Positions 17,366 through 25,242 of a stretch of DNA of 64,000 nucleotides are shown piece by piece. The number at the start of each line of letters is the position of its first letter. Positions within the stretch are counted from its first letter, which is position 1. This DNA is from Actinomycetes bacterium (GTDB taxonomy: Bacteria > Actinomycetota > Acidimicrobiia > Acidimicrobiales > RAAP-2). Location of the stretch: contig JAJYEQ010000007.1 in NCBI GenBank assembly GCA_021785695.1, positions 24,832-88,831 on the forward strand, read 5' to 3'. The notes under the pieces were generated by a model. It worked only from the letters and a program-made list of their open reading frames with translations. It searched no databases and had not been told where the DNA came from. The position numbers and the translations under genes are program-made.

Positions 17366-17376
17366 GCTTCTCAGCT
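17360..17376. terminator. Hairpin between convergent genes
   Basis: AGCTGAG, loop CTT, CTCAGCT: a perfect 7-bp stem that contains the end of the zinc-ribbon-like gene and the stop of the opposite gene. It is symmetrical, so it could act in both directions, but no T-run follows on either side. Confidence 0.4.
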
Positions 17377-18117
17377 GCGGGGGGCGCGCCGCCGGGGAAC
17401 GGCGACGGGGCGCGCCGCCGGGCGCGGCTTCGCGCGAGCCTCCAGGTAGGTGAGCAGTCGCGCGTAGACCCGAGGGCCCACCATCGCCGTGAGCTCGTCG
17501 GCCATCTCGTCGGCCACGCGGCGCGTGCCGACATAGGCGTCGGGAGACTGGGTGCACCACCAGTGGAAGTCATCACCGCCCGAGCCCCAGTGGCGGCGTA
17601 GCCACGGGCCGATGTGCGTCACCACGTGCCCGGAGTCGGTGACGTGATCCTCGCGGTGCAAGGGGAGCTGCCAGCACACGTCGGGCTTGACGCCCACGTA
17701 GCTGCGCCCCTCGTCGCGGGCCAGCAGGTGCAGGGCGCAGCCGGGCCCGCGGGCGAAGTCGGGCCGGTTCAAGAAGATGCAGGCGTCGTCGACCAGCCGC
17801 GTCATGAGCTCACCCGAGCGGGTGACGCGAGTCGTGGCGCGCCGGGTGCGGCGGTGGTTCTGCCACTGCTCGGGCGTGAGCCGGGTGGCGGCCTCCTCGA
17901 CGCGCTGGCGATCGGCCTCGTCGGTCAGGTGCGCCCCGTAGCTGCAGCAGCCCTGGGCGAGCTCCGGCGTCGCCTCGGTCAAGACGCCCTGGCAGCCCTG
18001 CCCGAATATGCAGGTCCAGGCACTGGCCAAGAAGGTGACGTCGAGCATCCAGGTCCGTTGCTCGCGGTCGTCGTCGAAGGCCACCCACTCGTGCGTGTCG
18101 GCGGGGGGCATGCTCAC
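17371..18117 (-). CDS. Cysteine-rich protein of unknown function, 248 residues
   Basis: A soluble protein with many cysteines: WTCIFGQGCQGV and GCCSYGAHL near residues 35-65, DACIFLN and GPGCALH near 110-130, VCWQLPLH and WWCTQSP later. Grouped cysteines with nearby histidines suggest a metal or iron-sulphur site, somewhat like the YkgJ/UPF0153 cysteine-cluster proteins, though the exact CxxCxxxCC pattern is absent. The C-terminus is a basic tail rich in Arg, Pro and Ala. GTG at 18117 is supported by TAGGTT (complement of 18124-18129) 6 bases upstream; the ATG two codons later is less well placed. It stands alone as a transcription unit. Confidence 0.7.
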   Translation of the reverse strand: MSMPPADTHEWVAFDDDREQRTWMLDVTFLASAWTCIFGQGCQGVLTEATPELAQGCCSYGAHLTDEADRQRVEEAATRLTPEQWQNHRRTRRATTRVTRSGELMTRLVDDACIFLNRPDFARGPGCALHLLARDEGRSYVGVKPDVCWQLPLHREDHVTDSGHVVTHIGPWLRRHWGSGGDDFHWWCTQSPDAYVGTRRVADEMADELTAMVGPRVYARLLTYLEARAKPRPAARPVAVPRRRAPRS

Positions 18118-18161
18118 GGGTCGAACCTAGTACGGTCGGTCGAGCGCTCTGAGCCCGCCTC

Positions 18162-18167
18162 TACACT
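18162..18167 (+). promoter_or_regulatory. Candidate -10 element of the Nfu gene, TACACT
   Basis: TACACT ends 6 bases before the GTG at 18174, the same hexamer and spacing as at rrf2 and the EamA gene. A matching TAGGTT on the other strand serves the cysteine-rich gene. Confidence 0.55.
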
Positions 18168-18173
18168 GGCAGG

Positions 18174-18827
18174 GTGACGACCGTGGATAGCGCCGAGATC
18201 CTGACCATCACCGACGAAGCGCGCAATGTCGTGCTCGACGCCTTGACCAATGAGGAGCGCAGCGACGAGCTGGCACTGTGGGTCGAGGTCACCGGGACCC
18301 GCTTGGGGGGCTACACCTACGACCTGTACTTCTCAGACCTGGCCGACGTGCCCGCCGGCGCCTCGGTGACGCGCGACGGCGAGGTCAGCATCGTCGTGCC
18401 GGCTCCGAGCATCGAGCGCCTGCGGGGCAGCCGCCTGGAGTTCGCCGCCAATGGCGGCGGCGGCCTGGTGCTGGTGAATCCGAACGCGCCCGCGCCCAGC
18501 GAGATGTACCCGGGTGTGCCCGCCGACATCTTGAGCCTGGGCGTGACGGGCCCGCTGGCCCAGCGCGCCATCGCCGTGCTCGACGAGACGATCAACCCCT
18601 CCATCGCCTCGCACGGCGGCGTGGCCGACCTCGTCGCCCTCGATGAGGGCAAGCGAGTGGCCTACATCGTCATGGGCGGTGGCTGCCAGGGATGCTCGCT
18701 GAGCCGGATGACGCTGTCCCAGGGGATCGAGAAGGCTCTCGTGGAGGCCATCCCCGAGCTGACGGGCGTCGTGGACGTCACCGACCACGCCTCGGGGACC
18801 AACCCCTTCTACGGCGAGGAGTCCTGA
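18174..18827 (+). CDS. nfuA: NfuA-type iron-sulphur cluster carrier
   Basis: A 217-residue two-domain protein. The first 100 residues look like a degenerate A-type (HesB/IscA) domain without its cysteines, and the C-terminal domain (from about 125) is the NifU/Nfu domain with INPSIASHGGVADLVAL and the cluster-binding GGGCQGC motif, Cys171 and Cys174. Proteins of this form accept [4Fe-4S] clusters and pass them to target enzymes. The gene is monocistronic and probably leaderless. The neighbouring cysteine-rich protein could be a client, which is speculation. Confidence 0.9.
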   Translation: MTTVDSAEILTITDEARNVVLDALTNEERSDELALWVEVTGTRLGGYTYDLYFSDLADVPAGASVTRDGEVSIVVPAPSIERLRGSRLEFAANGGGGLVLVNPNAPAPSEMYPGVPADILSLGVTGPLAQRAIAVLDETINPSIASHGGVADLVALDEGKRVAYIVMGGGCQGCSLSRMTLSQGIEKALVEAIPELTGVVDVTDHASGTNPFYGEES

Positions 18828-18832
18828 CGAGG

Positions 18833-18846
18833 GCCCCCGCGGGGGC
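18833..18846. terminator. GC hairpin after the Nfu gene
   Basis: GCCCCCGCGGGGGC is a perfect 14-bp palindrome directly after the stop codon. It could halt transcription ahead of the aroC promoter, but it has almost no loop and no T-run. Confidence 0.3.
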
Positions 18847-18859
18847 GCGGACGCGGCCC

Positions 18860-18865
18860 TAGACT
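18860..18865 (+). promoter_or_regulatory. Candidate -10 element of the aro operon, TAGACT
   Basis: TAGACT ends 6 bases before the aroC ATG; no ribosome-binding site is present, so aroC is probably read from a leaderless mRNA. Confidence 0.55.
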
Positions 18866-18871
18866 CGGGCG

Positions 18872-20056
18872 ATGCTCCGCTTCCTCACGGCCGGTGAGAG
18901 CCACGGCCCGGCACTGAGCGTGATCGTGGAGGGGCTGCCCGCTGGTCTGGCCGTCAGTGCCGAGGAGATCGTCGACGAACTCGCTCGCCGCCGCCTGGGC
19001 TACGGGCGAGGCCCGCGAATGCGCTTCGAGCGCGACGAGCTGCGCATTGTGGGTGGCGTGCGCCACGGGCGCACCCTGGGGTCCCCGGTGGCGCTCGAGA
19101 TCGCCAATACCGAGTGGCCCAAGTGGGAGCAGGAGATGTCGGCCGCCCCTGGTCAGCCCACCCGTCGGCTCACGGCGCCCCGGCCCGGCCACGCCGATCT
19201 GGCCGGCATGCAGAAGTATGGCTTCGACGACGCGCGCGACGTCCTGGAGCGATCCAGCGCGCGCGAGACGGCGGCCCGGGTGGCGGCCGGTGCGCTGGCC
19301 AAGGCGCTGCTGGCGCGCATCGGCGTGCGGGTCCTCAGCCACGTGGTCCGCATCGGCTCGGTGGCGCTCGAGTCGGGCTACCGCCCCGGGCCCGACGACC
19401 TGGACGCGATTGACGCCGACGAGGTGCGCTGCGCGGACGCAACGGTCAGCGAGCAGATGGTCGCCGAGATCCGCGCTGCGGCCAAGGAGGGCGACTCCCT
19501 GGGCGGCGTCGTCGAGGTCCTGGCCTTCGGCGTCCCGGTGGGTCTGGGCAGCTACGTGCAGTGGGATCGCAAGCTCGACGGTCGCTTGGCGGGCGCCCTC
19601 ATGAGCATCCCTGCCGTCAAGGGCATCGAGTTCGGCGACGGCTGGACCCAAGCGGCCCAGCGCGGCAGCCAGGCGCACGACGCCATCTTCGCGGACCCGG
19701 CCTTGCGCGACGCGGGCGGCTTCGGGCGCCGTAGCGACCACGCGGGCGGTCTCGAAGGTGGCGTGACCTCGGGGGCGCCCCTGATCATCCGGGCGGCGAT
19801 GAAGCCCCTGGCCACGCTGAATCGTCCCGTGCTCGAGACGGTGGACCTGGCCACGGGCGAGTCGACCGTCTCGTTCAAGGAGCGCACCGACGTGACCGCG
19901 GTGCCGGCGCTCGGCGTGGTGGCCGAGGCCATGACGGCGCTGATCCTGGCCGACGAGGCGCTGCGCAAGTTCGGCGGCGACTCGGTCGCCGAGTTCGTGC
20001 GCAACCGGGACGCCTTCGTGGACCATCTGGGGACGGCGCCGTCGGCCGCCGGGTGA
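18872..20056 (+). CDS. aroC: Chorismate synthase
   Basis: A 394-residue FMN-dependent enzyme that makes chorismate from 5-enolpyruvylshikimate 3-phosphate. The first signature, [19 protein letters not shown], stands at the N-terminus, the second ([20 protein letters not shown] then [19 protein letters not shown]) near residues 100-150, and the third ([20 protein letters not shown]) near 285. Length is typical. It heads a run aroC-aroK-aroB-aroQ-efp-nusB; aroE and aroA are absent here. Its product also feeds menaquinone through isochorismate, linking it to the men genes 4 to 10 kb away. Confidence 0.97.
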   Translation: MLRFLTAGESHGPALSVIVEGLPAGLAVSAEEIVDELARRRLGYGRGPRMRFERDELRIVGGVRHGRTLGSPVALEIANTEWPKWEQEMSAAPGQPTRRLTAPRPGHADLAGMQKYGFDDARDVLERSSARETAARVAAGALAKALLARIGVRVLSHVVRIGSVALESGYRPGPDDLDAIDADEVRCADATVSEQMVAEIRAAAKEGDSLGGVVEVLAFGVPVGLGSYVQWDRKLDGRLAGALMSIPAVKGIEFGDGWTQAAQRGSQAHDAIFADPALRDAGGFGRRSDHAGGLEGGVTSGAPLIIRAAMKPLATLNRPVLETVDLATGESTVSFKERTDVTAVPALGVVAEAMTALILADEALRKFGGDSVAEFVRNRDAFVDHLGTAPSAAG

Positions 20057-20060
20057 CGCG

Positions 20061-20552
20061 GTGGCCCGCCTCGTCCTCGTCGGGCTGCCCGGGAGCGGCA
20101 AGACCACCGTGGCGCGCCGCCTGGCCCAGCACTGGGGCTGCGACGCCATCGACATCGACGACGCGCTCGCGGCGCGCTACGGGTCCTCGGCCGCGGACCT
20201 GCTGCGCGAGATCGGCGAGGAGCGCTTCCGCGACGAGGAGGCCGCGGTGCTGCGCGCGTGCATCGAGTCCGACGCCGTGATCGCCACCGGCGGTGGGGTC
20301 GTCGAGAATGCGCTGGCGCGCGACCTCCTGCGGGCCCAGACCACCGTGTGGCTGCGGGTTGGCGTGAACTGCCTGGTGACGCGGGTCGCCGAGGGTGACC
20401 GCCCGCTGCTGAGCGGAGACGTCGCCGAACGCCTGACGCTGCTGGCCGCGCGCCGGGAGCACTGGTACGCGTCGGTGGCCCAGGTGAGCGTGGACGGTGA
20501 GGGGCCCCTCGACGCGGTCGTCGAGGCCATCACGGCCATGGTGCGCTCGTGA
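20061..20552 (+). CDS. aroK: Shikimate kinase
   Basis: A 163-residue nucleoside-monophosphate-kinase-fold enzyme. The P-loop GLPGSGKTTVARRL is at residues 8-21, the shikimate-binding Asp in DIDDALA and Arg in EERFRDEE follow, then the conserved ATGGGVV loop and the lid arginine in GDRPLL. It phosphorylates shikimate for the step before EPSP synthase. The start is GTG, four bases after the aroC stop, and the stop overlaps aroB (GTGA). Confidence 0.95.
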   Translation: MARLVLVGLPGSGKTTVARRLAQHWGCDAIDIDDALAARYGSSAADLLREIGEERFRDEEAAVLRACIESDAVIATGGGVVENALARDLLRAQTTVWLRVGVNCLVTRVAEGDRPLLSGDVAERLTLLAARREHWYASVAQVSVDGEGPLDAVVEAITAMVRS

Positions 20553-21619
20553 GGATCTCCGTGGCGACCACGCCGCCCTACGACGTCGAGGTCGGCTCCG
20601 GCGTGCGCGGCCGGGTCGCCGCCCTGATCGCCGCGGCGCGGCCGCAGGCGCGCGCCGCGGCGGTGGTCACCACGGCGGAGGTGCGACGCTGGCCGTGGAG
20701 TGACCTGGACACCGGGCTCGACCAGACGGTGCTGGAAGTCCCCGACGGCGAGCGGGCCAAGAGTCTGGCCGAGGTCGAGCGGCTCTGCGAGGCGTTTGCC
20801 GAAGCGGGGCTCTCGCGCGACGACGTCGTGGTGGGGCTGGGGGGGGGAGCCGTGACGGACCTGGCGGGCTTCGCGGCCGCCGTCTATCTCCGCGGCGTGC
20901 GCGTTCTCCACGTGCCCACGACCCTCCTGGCCATGGTCGACGCGTCGGTGGGTGGCAAGACCGGGGTCAACCTGCGCGCGGGCAAGAACCTGGTGGGAGC
21001 CTTCCACCAGCCCCTCGGGGTCCTGGCCGACACCGACGTCCTGGCGACCTTGCCCGAGCGAGAGCGGCGCAGCGGGCTCGGCGAGGTCGCCAAGTGCTGG
21101 CTGCTCGACGGGCGCGACGGCGACGCCGTCACCCGGGCCGACGACGAGACGCTCATCGCGGTGTCCCTGGAGCTCAAGGCCCGGCTGGTGGCCCGCGACG
21201 AGCACGAGCTCGGCGCCCGGGCGCTGCTCAACTACGGGCACACCCTGGGCCACGCCGTCGAGCGCACCGTGCTCACGCGCGACCCCGACGGCCTGCGTCA
21301 CGGCGAGGCCGTGGCCGTGGGCATCGCCTTCGCGGTGCGCCTGGCGGCGCGGCTCGGGCGCGTGGACGCCGGCGTGGTCGACGAGCACGACCGCGTGCTG
21401 GCGGCGCTGGACCTGCGGCGCTGGCTGCCCCGAGAGTTGTCGGTGGACGACCTGATGGCCTACATGGCGCGCGACAAGAAGGCCCGCCACGACCTGCGCT
21501 TCGTCCTGCCGGGACCCAACGGGTTCGAGCTCGTCGCCGGCGTCGACGCGGACGTCGTGCGCGCCGCCCTGGCCGCGTTCGCCCTCGAGTCGTCGGGCCG
21601 CGAGGCCACCCGTGAGTAG
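20549..21619 (+). CDS. aroB: 3-dehydroquinate synthase
   Basis: A 356-residue NAD- and metal-dependent enzyme that closes the first ring of the shikimate pathway. The NAD-binding glycine motif is VGLGGGAVTDLAGFAAA, the substrate site includes PTTLLAMVDASVGGKTGVN and KNLVGAFHQP, and the metal ligands are expected in ALLNYGHTLGHAVE and HGEAVAVG. Length and motif order match DHQS rather than the related 2-deoxy-scyllo-inosose synthases. GTG start overlapping aroK. Confidence 0.96.
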   Translation: MRISVATTPPYDVEVGSGVRGRVAALIAAARPQARAAAVVTTAEVRRWPWSDLDTGLDQTVLEVPDGERAKSLAEVERLCEAFAEAGLSRDDVVVGLGGGAVTDLAGFAAAVYLRGVRVLHVPTTLLAMVDASVGGKTGVNLRAGKNLVGAFHQPLGVLADTDVLATLPERERRSGLGEVAKCWLLDGRDGDAVTRADDETLIAVSLELKARLVARDEHELGARALLNYGHTLGHAVERTVLTRDPDGLRHGEAVAVGIAFAVRLAARLGRVDAGVVDEHDRVLAALDLRRWLPRELSVDDLMAYMARDKKARHDLRFVLPGPNGFELVAGVDADVVRAALAAFALESSGREATRE

Positions 21620-21640
21620 GGTGACGGGACGGAGGTGACG

Positions 21641-22111
21641 ATGGACGCGCAGCGAGAGATCCTCCTGGTATCGGGTCCGAACCTCGACCTGCTGGGCCAG
21701 CGCGACCCGCGCCACTACGGCACGGTGACGCTCGAGGAGATCGTCGAGCGCACGCGGCGCCGGGCCGCGGCGGCGGGGCTGGCCGTGCGCCACGTCCAGT
21801 CCAATGCCGAGAGCGTCCTGATCGAGGCGGTGCACGAGGCGCGCCAGGGGGCGGTCGCCCTCATCATCAACGCGGGGGCCCTGACGCACAGCTCGTGGGC
21901 GCTGCGCGACGCGCTGGAGGCCTTCGCCGGCGTCAAGGTGGAGGTCCACCTCTCGAATCCCGCCGCGCGGGAGGGATTCCGCCACCTGTCGACGCTGGCG
22001 GGCGTGGTCAACGGCACGGTGGCCGGCTTCGGGCCCCTCGGCTACGACCTGGCCGTCGACGCCGTCGTGGCGCTGCTCGGCGCGCCGGACACGCCGAGCC
22101 GCCTAGACTGA
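21641..22111 (+). CDS. aroQ: Type II 3-dehydroquinate dehydratase
   Basis: A 156-residue dodecameric-type enzyme that dehydrates 3-dehydroquinate. The N-terminal LVSGPNLDLLGQRDPRHYG carries the catalytic tyrosine, INAGALTHSSWAL the substrate-binding loop and VEVHLSNPAAREGFRH the catalytic histidine. In the second block SNAESVLIEAVHEA an alanine and serine stand where SNHEG is usual, so the substrate loop is slightly unusual. GGAGG at 21631-21635 lies 5 bases before the ATG at 21641, which is preferred to the GTG two codons earlier. Confidence 0.93.
   Translation: MDAQREILLVSGPNLDLLGQRDPRHYGTVTLEEIVERTRRRAAAAGLAVRHVQSNAESVLIEAVHEARQGAVALIINAGALTHSSWALRDALEAFAGVKVEVHLSNPAAREGFRHLSTLAGVVNGTVAGFGPLGYDLAVDAVVALLGAPDTPSRLD
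22104..22109 (+). promoter_or_regulatory. Candidate -10 element before efp, TAGACT
   Basis: TAGACT inside the aroQ stop region lies about 33 bases before the efp ATG, which unlike most starts here has a short leader with a GAAAGGA ribosome-binding site. It would allow efp and nusB to be expressed apart from the aro genes. Confidence 0.35.
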
Positions 22112-22142
22112 TCCACTGCCGCGCAGCGAAAGGATCGGGTTG

Positions 22143-22706
22143 ATGGCCGCCATCTCCAGCAACGACTTGAAGAATGGGATCACCCTGCAAGTCGAGGACG
22201 GGCTCTTCACGGTCGTCGAGTTCCAGCACGTCAAGCCCGGCAAGGGTGGCGCCTTCGTGCGCACCAAGCTGCGCAACGCTCGCAGCGGCGCCGTGATCGA
22301 GAGGACCTACCGGGCCGACGAGCGCCTGGAGCAGGCGATCATCGACAAGCGGGACATGCAGTACCTGTACCGCGACGGCGAGGACTACGTGTTCATGGAC
22401 CAGGTCAGCTACGACCAGGTCTCGGTGGCGGCTGGGCGCCTGGGCGACGCGGTCAATTTCCTCAAGGAGACCGGAACGGTCATGCTGATCTTGCACGGTG
22501 ACGAGATCGTCGGCGTCGAGCTCCCCGCATCGGTCGAGCTGACCATCGCGGAGACCGAGCCCGGGATCCAGGGCGATCGGGTCTCCGGTGCGCGCAAGGC
22601 GGCCACCCTGGAGACCGGACTGGTGGTCCAGGTGCCCCTGTTCGTCGGGCCCGGCGAGGTGATCAAGGTGGACACCCGTACCGGCGAGTACATCACCCGG
22701 GCCTAG
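22143..22706 (+). CDS. efp: Translation elongation factor P
   Basis: A 187-residue three-domain factor that helps ribosomes through polyproline stretches. Domain I has KNGITLQVEDGLFTVVEFQH and the tip loop VKPGKGGAFVRTKLRN, whose lysine is the residue modified in many bacteria. The second and third domains are OB folds ending with the signature TGLVVQVPLFVGPGEVIKVD and TRTGEYITRA. No EpmA/EpmB genes are near, so any modification follows another route or is absent. The ATG at 22143 is used; the TTG directly before it is less likely. It overlaps nusB by one base. Confidence 0.97.
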   Translation: MAAISSNDLKNGITLQVEDGLFTVVEFQHVKPGKGGAFVRTKLRNARSGAVIERTYRADERLEQAIIDKRDMQYLYRDGEDYVFMDQVSYDQVSVAAGRLGDAVNFLKETGTVMLILHGDEIVGVELPASVELTIAETEPGIQGDRVSGARKAATLETGLVVQVPLFVGPGEVIKVDTRTGEYITRA

Positions 22707-23104
22707 TGACGACGGCCGACGTCCCGCGCCGACAGGCTCGCGAGCGCGCTCTGGAAGTCCTGTACGAGGCGAAGCTCAAGGGGCGTTCCGTGCCCGAGAT
22801 CATCGCCGAGCACCCCTTGCCCCTGGACCCCTACGCCGAGCGCCTGGCGCGCTCGGCCGACGAGCAGCGCAGTGACCTGGAGGCGCGCGTGGCCTCCGTG
22901 CTGGAGGGCTGGACCCTGGAGCGCCTCGCGGTGATCGACCGCCTGGTGCTGGTCCTGGCACTGGCCGAGCTGAGCTGGCCCGACGCACCACCGCGCGCCG
23001 TCGTCTTGAACGAGGCCGTCGAGCTGGTGCGGACCTACTCGACCGACGCGTCGCCCTCGTTCGTCAACGGCGTGCTGGTGGGCTGCCTGGCCGCGGGGGA
23101 CTGA
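22706..23104 (+). CDS. nusB: Transcription antitermination factor NusB
   Basis: A 132-residue all-helical protein that with NusE (ribosomal protein S10) binds boxA of rRNA leaders. The N-terminal RRQARERALEVLYEAKLKG, the central WTLERLAVIDRLVLVLALAE and the C-terminal RAVVLNEAVELVRTYSTDAS with PSFVNGVL are standard. The GTG overlaps the efp stop by one base, the common efp-nusB order. Its last 70 bases overlap the end of the minus-strand membrane-protein gene. Confidence 0.95.
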   Translation: MTTADVPRRQARERALEVLYEAKLKGRSVPEIIAEHPLPLDPYAERLARSADEQRSDLEARVASVLEGWTLERLAVIDRLVLVLALAELSWPDAPPRAVVLNEAVELVRTYSTDASPSFVNGVLVGCLAAGD

Positions 23105-23421
23105 GGGCGCGACGTCGGCTCCGTGGAGTGCACGCGGCGCAGGTAGTCGTTGTAGCGCTGGCGCGCGATCTCGTCGGAGGGGTTGGTCGGCGCGGCGGGG
23201 GAGGCGGGTCGCGCGGGGTCGCTGCTGAGAAGTTTCTTCCACATATAGATGGCGTATCCCGCGAGGATGGGCCACTCAAAGACGTAGGCCCACGACAGCG
23301 AATTCCCCTGAATTGCACGGTGGAGCTCGATCCCGAAAGCCGACCAGCAGATCAGCTGGGCCAGGGACACGAGCACGTGGAGCTGGTGCCGCGAGCGAGC
23401 ATTCTTAGCCTTCTCAGACAC
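23035..23421 (-). CDS. Small membrane protein, paralogue of the one at 30284-30613
   Basis: A 128-residue protein with two probable membrane helices (VLVSLAQLICWSAFGIEL and the segment ending LAGYAIYMWKKLL) joined by a short loop, and a proline-rich cytoplasmic tail. The loop and second helix contain GNSLSWAYVFEWPILAGYAI, almost the same as the stretch GNTLSWAYVFEWPLLAVFAV in the other small membrane protein across the oxidase island. I do not know the function; similar proteins may exist across actinobacteria, and the shared pattern argues for a constrained role. GTG at 23421, with TACAGT (complement of 23430-23435) 8 bases upstream. The tail region is antisense to the end of nusB for 70 bases. 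Confidence 0.72.
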   Translation of the reverse strand: MSEKAKNARSRHQLHVLVSLAQLICWSAFGIELHRAIQGNSLSWAYVFEWPILAGYAIYMWKKLLSSDPARPASPAAPTNPSDEIARQRYNDYLRRVHSTEPTSRPQSPAARQPTSTPLTNEGDASVE

Positions 23422-23449
23422 GAAGCCTCACTGTAGCGAGGGCGGACGT

Positions 23450-23455
23450 TACCCT
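23450..23455 (+). promoter_or_regulatory. Candidate -10 element of the oxidase operon, TACCCT
   Basis: TACCCT precedes the cupredoxin ATG by 51 bases. The transcript would have a leader of about 45 bases with AAGGAG before the ATG at 23507, in contrast to the leaderless promoters nearby. Divergent from the small membrane protein. Confidence 0.35.
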
Positions 23456-23506
23456 CGACCGCGAAGCAGTCCCGGGGCACAGCCGCGGGAAGCGAAGGAG
23501 AGCGCG

Positions 23507-24190
23507 ATGTCGATTCAAGGGAGGTTCGCCACAGTCGCGGTGCTGTTCTTGGTGGCGGTCGGCTTGATCATCTGGAGCTTGGTCGCCTTCCTCACGCCGG
23601 GCATCCCCGGCGGGGTCGTGAACTTCACCGACGCGCAGGCGGCCGGTCAGCCGGTGAACCTCACGGTGCAGACGGTGGGCTCGATCGGCTATGGACCGCA
23701 CCCTACCTGGGTCTCCTACCTCGTCAAGGACCCCCACACCGGGTCCTGGATCCAGGACACGACCTGGGAGCTGCCCGCACACCGACTGATCCACATGACG
23801 GTGCTGCAGTACGACTCGGGCGGCCCGCTGCGCAACCAGGAGTGGGGCCAGGTGCAGGGGACGATCGGCACCACGGCCTCGCTGAACGGCTCGGCTTACA
23901 GCCTCTACAACTCGAACGCCGGCAACGGCGTCGGGCACACCTTCTCGGTTCCCGGGCTCAACATCAACGTGCCGCTGGTCGGCGTGAGCTCGACGGCCCA
24001 GGTGTGCGGCTCGGCGCCGTGCGCACCCAGCCAGCCGCACAACACGATCACCTTCAGCTTCCAGACACCGGGACCGGGCAACTACCACTGGCAGTGCTTC
24101 GTTCCCTGCGGCCTGGGGTACCTGTTCGGCAACGGCGGCCCCATGGCGACGCAGAACTACATGGGCGGCTTCTTGGACGTGGTCCGGTAA
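23507..24190 (+). CDS. Membrane-anchored cupredoxin-like protein
   Basis: A 227-residue protein with one N-terminal membrane helix (VAVLFLVAVGLIIWSLVAFL) and an extracytoplasmic cupredoxin-like domain. The C-terminal copper loop is WQCFVPCGLGYLFGNGG, with Cys197 and Cys201 spaced as in the CuA site of oxidase subunit II, but Tyr205 stands where CuA has histidine; Met213 and Met219 and His92, His96 and His178 are possible further ligands. It may hold a mononuclear type 1 copper, like sulfocyanin or rusticyanin, or a divergent binuclear site. As first gene of the oxidase operon it is a good candidate for the electron donor to subunit II, or for an accessory subunit. The copper type is inference. 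Confidence 0.72.
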   Translation: MSIQGRFATVAVLFLVAVGLIIWSLVAFLTPGIPGGVVNFTDAQAAGQPVNLTVQTVGSIGYGPHPTWVSYLVKDPHTGSWIQDTTWELPAHRLIHMTVLQYDSGGPLRNQEWGQVQGTIGTTASLNGSAYSLYNSNAGNGVGHTFSVPGLNINVPLVGVSSTAQVCGSAPCAPSQPHNTITFSFQTPGPGNYHWQCFVPCGLGYLFGNGGPMATQNYMGGFLDVVR

Positions 24191-24214
24191 GCGATGGCAA
24201 CGGAGCGTGCGACG

Positions 24215-25183
24215 ATGAATGAGACTCACCACCTGCGTCGGATGACGATCGCCTGGGTGATCGTGTCCGTGGTGGCCGATGTGCTGTTCTGGTTCTTCGT
24301 GGGCCCCCACGTGCCCCCGGGGCGCATGACAGACATGGCCACGTCGAACCAGTTCGACTTCAACATCCTCTTCGTGATCGCCCTACCCGTCCTCATCGGG
24401 GTGTGGATCTACCTGGGGTACACGATCGTGGTCTGGAGCGCCAAGCGCGGCGGGCCCGAGCCCGTGGGGGGAGAGGCCGCTCGGACGAATCGCACCGCGC
24501 AGGTGGCGTGGATCACCATCACGTCGGTGGTGGTCCTCTTCTTGGCCGGCTTCGGGACCGTCGAGCTCGTGGTGAACCACGGATCGGGCGGAGGAGAGGG
24601 GCCCAACCCGGTCTGGTCTCCGGCGGGTGCGACTAAGGCCGAAGCCGCGGCCCTGGCGGGGACAGGGACCTGGTCACCCCACAGTGGCCAGGTCCTCCCC
24701 GTCCAGGTCATTGCCCAGCAGTGGAAGTTCACGTACCGCTACCCGACCTTCGGCGGCTTCGAGACGACACAGCTGGTGCTGCCCACGAACACCACCATCG
24801 TCTTCAACGTCACTTCGCTCGACGTGACGCACAGCTTCTGGGCCTACCAGCTGGGTGTGAAGGCCGACGCCAACCCCCTGATCAACGACGTGGCCTACAC
24901 CGCCACCACGCAGCAGGGCCAGTTCGTGGTCCGCTGCAGTGAGCTGTGCGGGATCTGGCACGGCGCCATGTACAACTACGGGCGCGTCGTGTCCCAGCAG
25001 GCGTTTGCCACCTGGGCCCAGCAGACCGAGGCCACCAACGCCGCCAACACCCAGCTGCTGCCGGCTTTCGCGTGGACCTACACGCCCGACGCCAACGGAG
25101 CCGCCGGCGGCTACTACCCCGACGGGAAGGTGACGCCCTACAGCTCGGCCGAGGTCTACGGCGCCAAGCAGCCGGCGTCGTGA
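24215..25183 (+). CDS. ctaC: Cytochrome c oxidase subunit II
   Basis: About 322 residues: two membrane helices (TIAWVIVSVVADVLFWFFV and a second near 50-72, with a further hydrophobic stretch near 95-115) and a C-terminal cupredoxin domain with a complete CuA site, His206 in VTHSFW, Cys241 and Cys245 in CSELCGIW, His249 and Met252. QWKFTYRYP is the aromatic electron-entry patch. No cytochrome c domain follows, so the electron donor is separate. The ATG at 24215, with GGAG 9 bases upstream, is preferred to the ATG at 24194, which has no ribosome-binding site. It lies between the cupredoxin and subunit I. Confidence 0.94.
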   Translation: MNETHHLRRMTIAWVIVSVVADVLFWFFVGPHVPPGRMTDMATSNQFDFNILFVIALPVLIGVWIYLGYTIVVWSAKRGGPEPVGGEAARTNRTAQVAWITITSVVVLFLAGFGTVELVVNHGSGGGEGPNPVWSPAGATKAEAAALAGTGTWSPHSGQVLPVQVIAQQWKFTYRYPTFGGFETTQLVLPTNTTIVFNVTSLDVTHSFWAYQLGVKADANPLINDVAYTATTQQGQFVVRCSELCGIWHGAMYNYGRVVSQQAFATWAQQTEATNAANTQLLPAFAWTYTPDANGAAGGYYPDGKVTPYSSAEVYGAKQPAS

Positions 25184-25209
25184 GCGTGGGTCCGCGTAAG
25201 GAACGTTCG

Positions 25210-25242
25210 ATGAGCACTGGGGAGAGGGAGACAGGGCGATGA
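25210..25242 (+). CDS. Possible 10-residue ORF coupled to subunit I
   Basis: ATG at 25210, preceded by AAGGA, encodes MSTGERETGR and stops at a TGA that overlaps the subunit I ATG (ATGA). The first bases repeat those of the subunit I start (ATGAGCAC). It may set subunit I translation by coupling, or be a by-product of a purine-rich leader. Confidence 0.3.
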   Translation: MSTGERETGR

